From Hominisplanchenecus murintestinalis (GTDB lineage: Bacteria > Bacillota > Clostridia > Lachnospirales > Lachnospiraceae), in contig SRZB01000005.1 of NCBI GenBank assembly GCA_004793585.1, positions 1 through 64,000 on the forward strand: DNA of 64,000 bases, written 5' to 3'. Below, in pieces: positions 1 to 8,846 of this stretch. Made by a program: the position numbers and the translations under genes. The notes under the pieces were generated by a model. It was not told the origin of the DNA. It ran no database searches and saw nothing but the letters and a program-made list of their open reading frames with translations. The first letter of the stretch is position 1, and each line of letters starts with the position of its first letter.

Positions 1-430
1 CGGTGTCAAATGCTGAATCCAGCTGTGACAGAAGCTGGAAAGTATGGGGGATGTAACGGGAAAACGTCCACCGCAAGGTGCCGTTACAGAGGACATACAG
101 ACAGGTCAGTAAGACTTAAGACAAAGAATGAGCCGGTAGTTGGCAGGAATATCATCCATAGGGCATGACCCTGTAAAGGAGCTAAGCTGACACCCTGGTT
201 ATGGACAGGCGGGACGAAGGAAGTTAGGACCCCGAAGAGATGAGGGTGATCCTGGTAGACACGGGAGGTTCGCTGCCGTAGAAGGAGGGGCATACACAAG
301 GCCATGTAGAGCGGAAAGAGAAGACGTTCTACTTCGTATACCCAAACACCTCTATTTTCGTACCAGATACAGAGAAATGTCCATCATCCTGGCTCATTCA
401 TCTGAGATATGTAACTAAAAAATCCTTGAA
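1..430 (+). ncRNA. Structured non-coding region, possibly part of a group II intron RNA
   Basis: No convincing reading frame covers this stretch, but it is rich in nested inverted repeats. CCAGC (19-23) pairs with GCTGG (34-38). GTAACGG (53-59) pairs with CCGTTAC (81-87) and encloses a CACC-GCAA-GGTG hairpin with a GNRA tetraloop. GTAGAGC (306-312) pairs with GTTCTAC (326-332). The purine-rich, hairpin-dense texture resembles domain I of a bacterial group II intron, but there is no reverse transcriptase ORF and I see no domain V. It could be a truncated intron or another large structured RNA. The left end is cut by the window. Strand is assumed from the GNRA loop orientation. Confidence 0.35.
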
Positions 431-469
431 AAATAAGGAAAAAAGACTTGACTAAATAGGGAGGATTTT

Positions 470-3400
470 ATGAAGGTAAGATTAAAGAAAGCAGGAATTC
501 TTTTGCTGGCGGCTTCCGTCATGTTCGGGACAAAAGGAGAACTTTTGGCAGTCCGGTCGGCAGACACAGGGACAGCAGAACTGGTGGATGGAAATACGGC
601 TGCACCGGAGCCCTGGGGAGCGCTGCCAAGCCAGAACCAGTATGAGTACCAGAAAGAAGAACTGGCGGCATTTTGCCATTTTGGCCCGAATACGTATTCA
701 GGGTATGAGTGGGGGTTTAATCAGGGAACGCAGACGTGGCTGTATGAAGGAATTGAACCCGCGGAACTTCTGCCGCTGGAAAATGACTTTGATGCGGAAA
801 CGCTGGTAAAAACGCTGCAGGAGGCAGGATTTAAGAAGCTGATTGTGACGGCAAAGCACCATGACGGATTCTGTATCTGGAACAGCCAGTGGACAGATTA
901 TGATATGGCAAGCACAAACTATAAAGATGGAGAAGGGGACATTTTGGCTGAGATTTCGGCGGCATGTACAAAATACGATATGAATATGGGACTGTACCTC
1001 TCTCCGTGGGATGTGGCGTCGCCGAGTTATGGATATTTTGATGCAGATGGAAACAGCCTTTGTGATTGGAATGGAAGTGGAAAAGGAACACCGAAGAACG
1101 GAATGAGCTGGGAGGAGATGGAGGCAGCTGACGCGGAAGACTATAATGTATATTATGATAATCAGCTTCGGGAAATCCTCAGCAACCCTAAGTATGGAAA
1201 TAATGGACGTTTTGTGGAAGTCTGGATGGACGGAGCGAAGGGGGACAGATCCAAGTATCAGGAATATGATTTCGTAAAGTGGTTTACCACAATTCAGGAG
1301 TGCCAGGGCAAGGCGGCAGGTTATGAGGACGATTGTCTTTTATTTGGTGCACAGGCGTATACGACAGTGCGCTGGATTGGTAATGAATTAGGGCTGGCAA
1401 ATGAAGAAACCTGGTCAAAATCCCGTGCAGATAAAAATGCTAACAGCACCGGAGGAACGATAGACAACGGCTCAAGCGGCGGCTATACAAAAGGCTTTTC
1501 AGATGGAAACCAGTGGACTGTACCGGAGGCAGATGCACGTATTACAAGCGGATGGTTCTGGGGAGATAATAAAAAGACCCCGAAATCCCTCAGTGAACTT
1601 TCGAACATGTATTTTAATTCGGTAGGGCACAATGCAACGCTGCTGTTAAATATCCCTCCAAATCCGGAAGGAAAAGTTGATCAGGCGATTCTTGACAGGG
1701 TGGCAGAGTTTGGAGAGAATATTAAAGAGAGCTTTGATAATAATCTGGCGGAGGGAGCTGCGGTAACGGCAACAGAGGTCAGAGGAAATGATGTTAAATT
1801 TTCCCCGGCAAACGTCATAGATGGAGATGATGATACTTACTGGACTATGAATGACGGAAGCACCACGGGAAGCCTGACGTTGGATTTGGGAGGAACAAAG
1901 CGGTTTGATCTGGTAACGATTGAAGAAGCTATTCAGCTTGGCCAGAGAATCAACAGTTTTACGGTGGAATACCAGACAGAAGGCAGCAGTGAATGGCAGG
2001 AATTTGCATCCGGAACTACTATTGGGGCGAAGAGAATCTGCAGGAACCGGGAAGTAAAAGCAAATAAAATCAGGATAAACATTACGGGAACTGCAGCTGC
2101 TGAGGCGGTGCCTCTGATTAGCGAAGTAGGCATTTACCAGGCGTCGGAAGCGTTTGCATTAGGGACAGGGATTCCGGATGAACTGGATGTGATTAGTGTT
2201 ACGGATACAGATATAAGCGATGGAGCAGGATTTACTTATTCAGGCTGGACGGCAGAGACAGGAAGCCATTTTCTTGGTGGAAACAGCATGTATGCGGGCG
2301 CGGGAAAGGAGGCGACCCTGAAATTTACCGGGAGTAAGGTGTGGCTGTATGGAACAAAGGATTCTGGACACGGCGCTGCAAATATTGAAATTGACGGAGA
2401 ACAGGTAGCTGTTATGAATACGGCAGCAGGCAGCAGGTCAACAGGTCAGATGATTTACGAGTCTGAGGATTTAGAAGACGGTTCCCATACGCTCAAGATT
2501 ACCAATACAGGCACAGTCGGCCTGGATGCGGCGGTAGTGCTGAATAACGGCGGAAAGGGGATGCTGCAGTTTGAGACGAGAACATATGAGGTGGAAGAAG
2601 ATACGGTTACAGATATTGTTGTAAAACGTATCGGGGGAAGCCGGGGAACGGTTTCGGTGGTTTATGAGAACAATCCGGGTTCTGCAGTTCAAGGGCATTA
2701 TGATGTCAATGGCATAAGCGGAACACTCGTTTTTGCAGACGGAGAAAAAGAAAAATCATTTCCTGTAAGGACGACACGTGATAAAAGTGTTACGGGAGAC
2801 CTTTATTTTACGGTAGACCTGACGGAAACAGAGGGTGCGGCATTAGGGTTTAATACATCTATGAAAATTACTATTCATGATGCAGATGATCCGCAAAGAC
2901 TGGAAAAAGCAAAAGATATTCTGGAAGAGGCTTTGGGAACCGATTATGGACAGTATGTCAGTGCAGTTGAACAGGAGAGCACACAGGATATCATAGAGGA
3001 AGTGCAGAAGATTATCCAGAGATTGAAGGCATATATAAACGCAGGAGATAAAGTTCCCGTCCATGCTGTTGTTGAGACGGCGAACCGGCTAGAAGAGGCA
3101 AGGGCAAAGCTGATCATGCGGGAAGCCTATACAGAGGAAGAACCTTTTATTCTTCCGACAGGTGAAGAGGTGAAGACAGCGGAAGCAGAGGCGTGGATTT
3201 TGGACGCTTCCAATGCACCGTCTGGGAAGCATATACGTATTACGGATGATACAACAGCGAGCAATGGGAAAAAGGTAAGTTGGTTTGCGCGCGGAAATGA
3301 GGTTATTTTGCCATTTGATGCGCCTAAGGCAGGAATATATAAGGTAACAATGACGTATCAGAGCGGAAGGGCACAGGACAATAAAAATGCGCTTAGTTGG

Positions 3401-4723
3401 GGAGGAACAAATGTAAATACCGGAACGGTGGAAGTTTTTGGGCCAAATGCAGACACATACAAAACAGAAGAATTTAATATTGAGGTAATGCAGGAAGGAG
3501 CGGGCAGACTGGTACTCACGGTACCGGATTCCGGTACAAATCCGGAAGGACCCACGATGGATAAATTTCAATTTGAATGTGTAGATAAAACGGTTGAAGA
3601 GATACCGGTGACGGGAATTTCCTTTGAAGGAATGCAGGAAACAGAACTGACGGCCGATATGCCATATCTGTTGCTGGTTCCGCAGTTAGAGCCATATAAT
3701 GCGACCGGAAAAATTATTTTTGAAAGTTCAGATCCGGCAGTGGCTGAAGTTACGGAAGATGGGCTGGTAACGGCATCTGCAGACGGGAGTGTGGTAATAA
3801 CCGTGAGAACAGAGGACGGTTTACAGAAAGTACAGATTCCGTTGACGGTAAAAGGCGTCCGTTGGAAAGAGGTAACGGAACTTGCACTGAATGTGAAAGA
3901 GGCTACGCTTACGAAACAAAATCCAAAGCTTCAGCTAAAGGCAGTAATTACTCCTTCAGATGCAATGTATAAGGATGTAAGCTTCGAAAGTTCAAACCCA
4001 TCTGTAGCATCTGTAGATGAGAACGGACTGGTAACGGCGGTGTCAGACGGGGAGGCTGTCATTACGGCAACGGCCGTCTATGATAGAAAGCAGGCGAGGT
4101 GTAAGGTTACTGTAAAATTGAACGCCTCGGATGAGCCGGGTAAAAACCCGCCGGGAAATAGCGGTAATCCGGGAAAAGACCAGAACGGAAAGCCGGGGGC
4201 AGTTACAGGAGTTAAGACAGCGCCGGATATTTCGTCTATTAAAGTTTCATGGAATAAAGTGGAGAAGGCTGATAGTTATATTGTGACGGTTTATCAGGGG
4301 AAAAAGCTTTTAAAGAGTTATCCGGTTACCGGAAACAGCCTGAAAATCAGTAAGCTGAAAAAGCTGACGCCGTATTCTGTTAAAGTAGCGGCTGTAAATA
4401 AAGCGGGACAGGGAGCGGATTCAGCGCTTGTCAAGACAGGGACATGTCCTAAGAAAACAAAGATTACTACTGTTAAGCAGACGCAGCCAAAGAAAGCGAA
4501 AGTGACGTTTAAAAAAGTAAAGAAAGCTAAAGGCTATGCGGTTTTCTGCAAGGCAGGGAAAGGCAGCTATAAGAGGGTTGGCGTAACAAAGAAAACAACA
4601 TTCGTTGTGAAAAAGCTGAAAAAGGGCAAAAAATACAGCTTCCAGGTAAAAGCATTTATCAAAAACGGAAAAACATTTGTGTATGGAAAAGCTTCCAAAG
4701 CAAAGACTCTTAAAGTGAAATAG
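470..4723 (+). CDS. Secreted multidomain GH29 alpha-L-fucosidase
   Basis: This 1417-residue protein probably removes terminal L-fucose from glycans outside the cell. A signal peptide (about 1-30) is followed by a GH29 catalytic domain (about 45-430) with the HHDGF motif and VWMDGAKG, whose Asp254 is the likely nucleophile. Next come an F5/8 type C (CBM32-like) domain (about 430-560), a beta-sandwich (575-695), a Calx-beta domain (700-805), a helical FIVAR-like stretch, a carbohydrate-binding-like domain (880-1045), two Big2 domains (1048-1210) and two Fn3-like modules. The last module is very lysine-rich. There is no LPXTG sorting signal. The start has an upstream GGGAGGA site. A close paralogue lies 77 bp downstream, so the two are probably co-transcribed. 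Linkage specificity (alpha-1,2 or alpha-1,3/4) cannot be read with confidence; the motif style suggests subfamily B. Confidence 0.9.
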   Translation: MKVRLKKAGILLLAASVMFGTKGELLAVRSADTGTAELVDGNTAAPEPWGALPSQNQYEYQKEELAAFCHFGPNTYSGYEWGFNQGTQTWLYEGIEPAELLPLENDFDAETLVKTLQEAGFKKLIVTAKHHDGFCIWNSQWTDYDMASTNYKDGEGDILAEISAACTKYDMNMGLYLSPWDVASPSYGYFDADGNSLCDWNGSGKGTPKNGMSWEEMEAADAEDYNVYYDNQLREILSNPKYGNNGRFVEVWMDGAKGDRSKYQEYDFVKWFTTIQECQGKAAGYEDDCLLFGAQAYTTVRWIGNELGLANEETWSKSRADKNANSTGGTIDNGSSGGYTKGFSDGNQWTVPEADARITSGWFWGDNKKTPKSLSELSNMYFNSVGHNATLLLNIPPNPEGKVDQAILDRVAEFGENIKESFDNNLAEGAAVTATEVRGNDVKFSPANVIDGDDDTYWTMNDGSTTGSLTLDLGGTKRFDLVTIEEAIQLGQRINSFTVEYQTEGSSEWQEFASGTTIGAKRICRNREVKANKIRINITGTAAAEAVPLISEVGIYQASEAFALGTGIPDELDVISVTDTDISDGAGFTYSGWTAETGSHFLGGNSMYAGAGKEATLKFTGSKVWLYGTKDSGHGAANIEIDGEQVAVMNTAAGSRSTGQMIYESEDLEDGSHTLKITNTGTVGLDAAVVLNNGGKGMLQFETRTYEVEEDTVTDIVVKRIGGSRGTVSVVYENNPGSAVQGHYDVNGISGTLVFADGEKEKSFPVRTTRDKSVTGDLYFTVDLTETEGAALGFNTSMKITIHDADDPQRLEKAKDILEEALGTDYGQYVSAVEQESTQDIIEEVQKIIQRLKAYINAGDKVPVHAVVETANRLEEARAKLIMREAYTEEEPFILPTGEEVKTAEAEAWILDASNAPSGKHIRITDDTTASNGKKVSWFARGNEVILPFDAPKAGIYKVTMTYQSGRAQDNKNALSWGGTNVNTGTVEVFGPNADTYKTEEFNIEVMQEGAGRLVLTVPDSGTNPEGPTMDKFQFECVDKTVEEIPVTGISFEGMQETELTADMPYLLLVPQLEPYNATGKIIFESSDPAVAEVTEDGLVTASADGSVVITVRTEDGLQKVQIPLTVKGVRWKEVTELALNVKEATLTKQNPKLQLKAVITPSDAMYKDVSFESSNPSVASVDENGLVTAVSDGEAVITATAVYDRKQARCKVTVKLNASDEPGKNPPGNSGNPGKDQNGKPGAVTGVKTAPDISSIKVSWNKVEKADSYIVTVYQGKKLLKSYPVTGNSLKISKLKKLTPYSVKVAAVNKAGQGADSALVKTGTCPKKTKITTVKQTQPKKAKVTFKKVKKAKGYAVFCKAGKGSYKRVGVTKKTTFVVKKLKKGKKYSFQVKAFIKNGKTFVYGKASKAKTLKVK

Positions 4724-4736
4724 TAAAATAAATAAT

Positions 4737-4779
4737 GCGGCAGGCTGTCCAAGGGAAAGGTATCGGTCTGCCGCACTAT
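4737..4779 (+). other. Inverted repeat between the two fucosidase genes
   Basis: GCGGCAG near 4738 and CTGCCGC near 4769 form a stem around a loop of about 25 bases. There is no T-tract after it, so it is more likely an mRNA processing or stability hairpin than an intrinsic terminator. The same arm sequence recurs in the terminator after the second fucosidase gene. Confidence 0.35.
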
Positions 4780-4800
4780 ATAAAAAGAAGGAGGACATTT

Positions 4801-7800
4801 ATGAAGAAAGGAGCAAGGCGGTATGCGGCGCTGGCATTATCTGCAATGTTGGCAGTTTCCGGCATGGGCAATCTGCAGAAAGCAGAAGCAGCCGGCGTCA
4901 GGATGGTAAGAGACGGGGATCTTCAGAATGTGGAAGTGGAAGCCCCGGAAGCCTGGGGCGCGACACCGAACGCGGAGCAATTGCATTATATGAAATCCGG
5001 TCTGGCTGTTTTCTGCCATTTCGGGCCAAATACGTATAACAATATAGAATGGGGCGAAAATTATGGTACCCGTGAGCCGAGTGATATTTTTGGGCTGCGG
5101 GAGGGATTTGATGCAGAAGGGCTCGTGAAGGCGGTAAAAGAAGCAGGGTTTAGCCGTATTATCCTCACGGCAAAGCATCACGATGGCCTTTGTCTGTGGG
5201 ACACAGAAACCACAACCTACAATATTTGTGAGGCAGGGTATCAGGGAGATATCCTTGAGGAGCTTTCCGACGCGTGTACTAAGTATAATCTGGATATGGG
5301 ATGCTACCTGTCTCCGTGGGATATCCATGAAGATAAATACGGGTGTTTTGGCGACAACAATAATAGAGAAAATACAGGAGGGTATACGGACTACAATAAG
5401 CTTTATATCGACAGCATAAAGGAAATCTGCACAGCGAAGAAGGAGGACGGAAGCTATAAATATGGAAACAGGAATCCGAACAGACGCTCCGACGCGTTTG
5501 TAGAGTGGTGGATGGACGGCGCACAAGGAAATGCAAATAATGAGCAGACATTTGATTGGAAAGGGATTCTGGGAGAAATCCGCAAATGGAATCCTAGCTG
5601 TCAGGTATTCGGAACACATGCGGCGATAAACGGAAAAAATGGGAAGGAAGATATTGCCCTTGCTTCCACCGGAGGCATTCATTGGATTGGGAATGAAGAA
5701 GGGAAGGCGTCGACTACAACATGGGCAAAGGTTACAGCGGGGGAGAGTTATGAGAATACGACTCTGTTTCCAAGGCCGCAGGGTGCGATTGAAGGAAAAC
5801 CGGACGGAGATCAGTGGTCTGTGCCGGAGGTAGATGCGCGTATACTTAGCGGATGGTTCTGGACAGACGGGGCGAATGAAAATACGCTCAAATCTGAGAG
5901 AAGGCTGGCACAGATGTATTTTGAGTCTGTAGGGCGCGGCGCTGCATTCCTGCTTAATATGTCGCCAAATAAAACAGGCGCAGTTTCAGAAGAGCAGTTA
6001 AACAGATTTAAGCAGTTAGGTGAAAATATTAAAGGCACATTCGCCAATGATTTCACGAAAGCAGAAGGCGTAACGGCGTCTGCTACATCGGTATGGGGGA
6101 ATGCAAAAGCATATTCTCCGGCAAATGTACTGGATGAAATACCGGACGGGCAGGAATATGATGAAACCTACTGGGCGCCCGCGGAAGGAGAGACTACAGG
6201 AAGCCTGGAAATCGATTTGGGACAGGCGAGAGTTTTTGACGTAGTGTCTATAGAAGAGTACATTCAGAAAGGGCAGACGATTTCCTCTTTTTCGGTAGAA
6301 TATAAGGATACAGAAGGGGAATGGCAGCTTTTTGACGAGAGCGCTACGGTTTCTTCAAAGCGTTTGTGCAGAACTGTGCCGGTAGAAGGCACGGCGGTGC
6401 GTATCAATATTAAATCTGCGTATTCTACGCCGATGATTAATAATGTAGGCGTATTCAAGGCAGTGAGAGGTTTTGAACTGGACAGCGCAGCAATAAAAGT
6501 TCCTTCAAATTTAAGAGAGCTTCCGATTCAGGATTTTACACTCGATAGCTCATGGTCATATCAGGATGCGGAGATGAATGCCGGAGCGTCAAAGGAAGAA
6601 GCTGGATCGGCGTGGTCAAATGCGAATAAAAATGGTGTGGCGTCTTTTACATTCACAGGAACCCAGGCATGGATTTTCGGAAAGAAAGATCCGGGACATG
6701 GGACGGCAGATATCAAGATTGATGGAAAAGCGGCAGGTATCATGGATACATGGGCGTCTGCGAAGTCAGTGGGGGCATGTCTTTATGTTACTCCGGAACT
6801 GGAATACGGGGAACATACGGTTGAGATAACGTGTACAAAGGATGCTATTGGATTGTCGAAGGTGCAGTATGCAGACGGCACCGGAATATTCGATATAAAA
6901 CAAAAGAAATATGGCCTGGTGTATGGGGCAACCATAGAAGTTGAGATTATCAGGCAGGGCGGCTCTAAAGGAGAAGCAACGATTCATTACATTACGGAGT
7001 CGGCAAGCGCGGAACAGGGAGTGAATTATGAACACACAGCAGGGAGCGTAACTTTTGCAGATGGAGAGACAGTGAAGAAGGTTACACTCACGGCATATGA
7101 TAAAAACGGAAGTCCGGCGCATGATGACAGGATCGTTGATGGAAAAGATTTCTATTTCACTCTTTTGAGCGGTTCGCAAGGGGCGGGTATAAGCACAGAG
7201 CCGAGCGCAAATGTGGTTCTTTATAACGCTGACAGTGAGCGGATTTTGGAAGAATGTGAATCTATAAACTTAGATACTTATAAGAGACAGACCGTGGCAG
7301 AGTTTGAAAAAGCATTGGCGGCGCTGAAAGAGTGCAGAGCGGACAGCGCGTCTACACCGGAAGCTTTAAGGACAGCCGCAAAGAACCTGATGGATGCGAA
7401 GAATGCCCTGGAAAAAGAAGACGGGAATTATACGGCAGATAATCCATTTAACTTCCCGAGCAGAAGCGATACATTAAAGACAGTGGAAGCGGAAGCTTTT
7501 GAGCTGGATTTTTCGAAAGTTTCAGCAGAGGCTGACAGAGTGCGCGTTGCCGAGACAGAGGATGGCATAGTTGTTGAAAACTTTAAAAACGGAAACAGGA
7601 TAAAGCTTCCGTTTTATGCGGCGAAGAGAGGAATCTATACGGTAACCGCTTTTTATAGAAGTGACAGGACAGAGGATAATCCCCACACTTTAAACTGGGG
7701 CGGTACAAATGTGAGGGACGGAAGCCTGGATGTATACGGTGAGACAGGCGTAGCAGAGAACCTTGCGGCAGAGATTACTGTAAAAGTTATAGCTCAGGGA

Positions 7801-8685
7801 AATGGCGAGCTGATTTTTACGGCAGATGAGAAAGACAGCCCTGTGATTGATAAATTCAGGATAAAGTATGCGGGCGAAGACCCGGAAGTGGCAGCTCAGG
7901 AAAAAGCCCTGGAAAATCTCGATATTGCTGTAAATCGTGCGAAGGCGTTCATCGATGCAGGGAAAGGGAACTATACGGAAACATCCTGGAAGGCTTTTAC
8001 AGATGCGTATCATAAAGCGGCCAAAAGGGATCCGAATGCATCAGTGGAAACGATAGAAGCGCTTCAGAAAGCTCTTGAAGAGGCACAGAAAGCGCTTAAA
8101 CCGGAAACAGCTTCCCCGGCTCCAAAACCAACGCCGGCAGTTACAGCTCTGCGTGCACCGGCAGGCGTGAAAGCAGTGAGTACAAGCACCGGGGATGTGA
8201 AAGTAACTTTTCAGGCATCTGCCAACGCAGCTTCTTATGAGATTTACCGCAGGATAGGGAATGGCGCAGCAAAGAAGATTGGCACAGTGACAAAGCTTTC
8301 TTATGTAGATCACAAGCCGGCAGGAGGAAAAAAGTCTACCTATACGGTAGTGGCCGTTTCATCGGGGGCAGTTTACAAAAATAGCGCGGAAAGCGCAGGT
8401 GCAAGCATAACGCTTCCCAAAGCGGTAACGAAGCTCAAGGCAAAGGCGGCAGGGAAGAATGTGAAGATTAGCTTTAAGAAAGTAAAAGGAGCAAAGAATT
8501 ATATTATTTACCGCGCGTCGCAGAAAAATGGCAAATATAAAAAAGTCAAGATGTTAAAAGCAAAACAGACAACTTTTGTAGATAAGAAAGCGAAGAAAGG
8601 AAATAATTTCTACAAAGTAGTTGTGAAAAAGGGAAAAGTTTACAGTCCGGCGAGCAAAGTGCGCAGTGTGAAAATAAAGAAATAA
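4801..8685 (+). CDS. Secreted multidomain GH29 alpha-L-fucosidase, second copy
   Basis: This 1294-residue paralogue of the upstream enzyme is predicted to act on fucosylated glycans outside the cell. I chose the ATG at 4801 because AAGGAGGAC lies just upstream and a clean signal peptide follows; an in-frame ATG at 4735 lacks both. The order is GH29 domain (about 35-420, HHDGL motif, EWWMDGAQG with Asp239 as likely nucleophile), F5/8C-like domain, a beta-sandwich containing KDPGHGTADIKIDG, a Calx-beta domain, a FIVAR-like helical segment, a CBM-like domain, a second FIVAR-like segment, a proline spacer and two Fn3-like modules, the last lysine-rich. It has no Big2 domains, unlike its neighbour. 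Retention of two divergent copies suggests different linkage or aglycone preferences. Confidence 0.9.
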   Translation: MKKGARRYAALALSAMLAVSGMGNLQKAEAAGVRMVRDGDLQNVEVEAPEAWGATPNAEQLHYMKSGLAVFCHFGPNTYNNIEWGENYGTREPSDIFGLREGFDAEGLVKAVKEAGFSRIILTAKHHDGLCLWDTETTTYNICEAGYQGDILEELSDACTKYNLDMGCYLSPWDIHEDKYGCFGDNNNRENTGGYTDYNKLYIDSIKEICTAKKEDGSYKYGNRNPNRRSDAFVEWWMDGAQGNANNEQTFDWKGILGEIRKWNPSCQVFGTHAAINGKNGKEDIALASTGGIHWIGNEEGKASTTTWAKVTAGESYENTTLFPRPQGAIEGKPDGDQWSVPEVDARILSGWFWTDGANENTLKSERRLAQMYFESVGRGAAFLLNMSPNKTGAVSEEQLNRFKQLGENIKGTFANDFTKAEGVTASATSVWGNAKAYSPANVLDEIPDGQEYDETYWAPAEGETTGSLEIDLGQARVFDVVSIEEYIQKGQTISSFSVEYKDTEGEWQLFDESATVSSKRLCRTVPVEGTAVRINIKSAYSTPMINNVGVFKAVRGFELDSAAIKVPSNLRELPIQDFTLDSSWSYQDAEMNAGASKEEAGSAWSNANKNGVASFTFTGTQAWIFGKKDPGHGTADIKIDGKAAGIMDTWASAKSVGACLYVTPELEYGEHTVEITCTKDAIGLSKVQYADGTGIFDIKQKKYGLVYGATIEVEIIRQGGSKGEATIHYITESASAEQGVNYEHTAGSVTFADGETVKKVTLTAYDKNGSPAHDDRIVDGKDFYFTLLSGSQGAGISTEPSANVVLYNADSERILEECESINLDTYKRQTVAEFEKALAALKECRADSASTPEALRTAAKNLMDAKNALEKEDGNYTADNPFNFPSRSDTLKTVEAEAFELDFSKVSAEADRVRVAETEDGIVVENFKNGNRIKLPFYAAKRGIYTVTAFYRSDRTEDNPHTLNWGGTNVRDGSLDVYGETGVAENLAAEITVKVIAQGNGELIFTADEKDSPVIDKFRIKYAGEDPEVAAQEKALENLDIAVNRAKAFIDAGKGNYTETSWKAFTDAYHKAAKRDPNASVETIEALQKALEEAQKALKPETASPAPKPTPAVTALRAPAGVKAVSTSTGDVKVTFQASANAASYEIYRRIGNGAAKKIGTVTKLSYVDHKPAGGKKSTYTVVAVSSGAVYKNSAESAGASITLPKAVTKLKAKAAGKNVKISFKKVKGAKNYIIYRASQKNGKYKKVKMLKAKQTTFVDKKAKKGNNFYKVVVKKGKVYSPASKVRSVKIKK

Positions 8686-8692
8686 ACGGCAG

Positions 8693-8757
8693 ACAGCAGG
8701 CGCCGTGGCAGATAGAAAAAAATTCGTCTGCCGCGGCGTTTTGCTGTGTTGCCCTTT
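8693..8757 (+). terminator. Intrinsic terminator after the fucosidase pair
   Basis: A long imperfect stem joins 8693-8712 to 8727-8747, followed by a T-rich run at about 8754-8759. It closes the two-gene fucosidase unit. Confidence 0.7.
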
Positions 8758-8781
8758 TTGCTCTGGAAGGCAGGTTATTCT

Positions 8782-8810
8782 TTGACATCCGTATAGAGGT
8801 GTGATAAACT
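8782..8810 (+). promoter_or_regulatory. Sigma-A type promoter for the TPR/P-loop gene
   Basis: TTGACA at 8782-8787, a 17-bp spacer and TAAACT at 8805-8810, about 35 bp before the coding start. Confidence 0.7.
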
Positions 8811-8846
8811 TGATTTAATTATAGGCAAATTGTCGAGGTGAATATT

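Noticed and set aside
84-305. 73-residue frame on the minus strand in the left-edge region
   Set aside because: It lies across the hairpin-rich stretch, has no ribosome binding site and no protein-like pattern.
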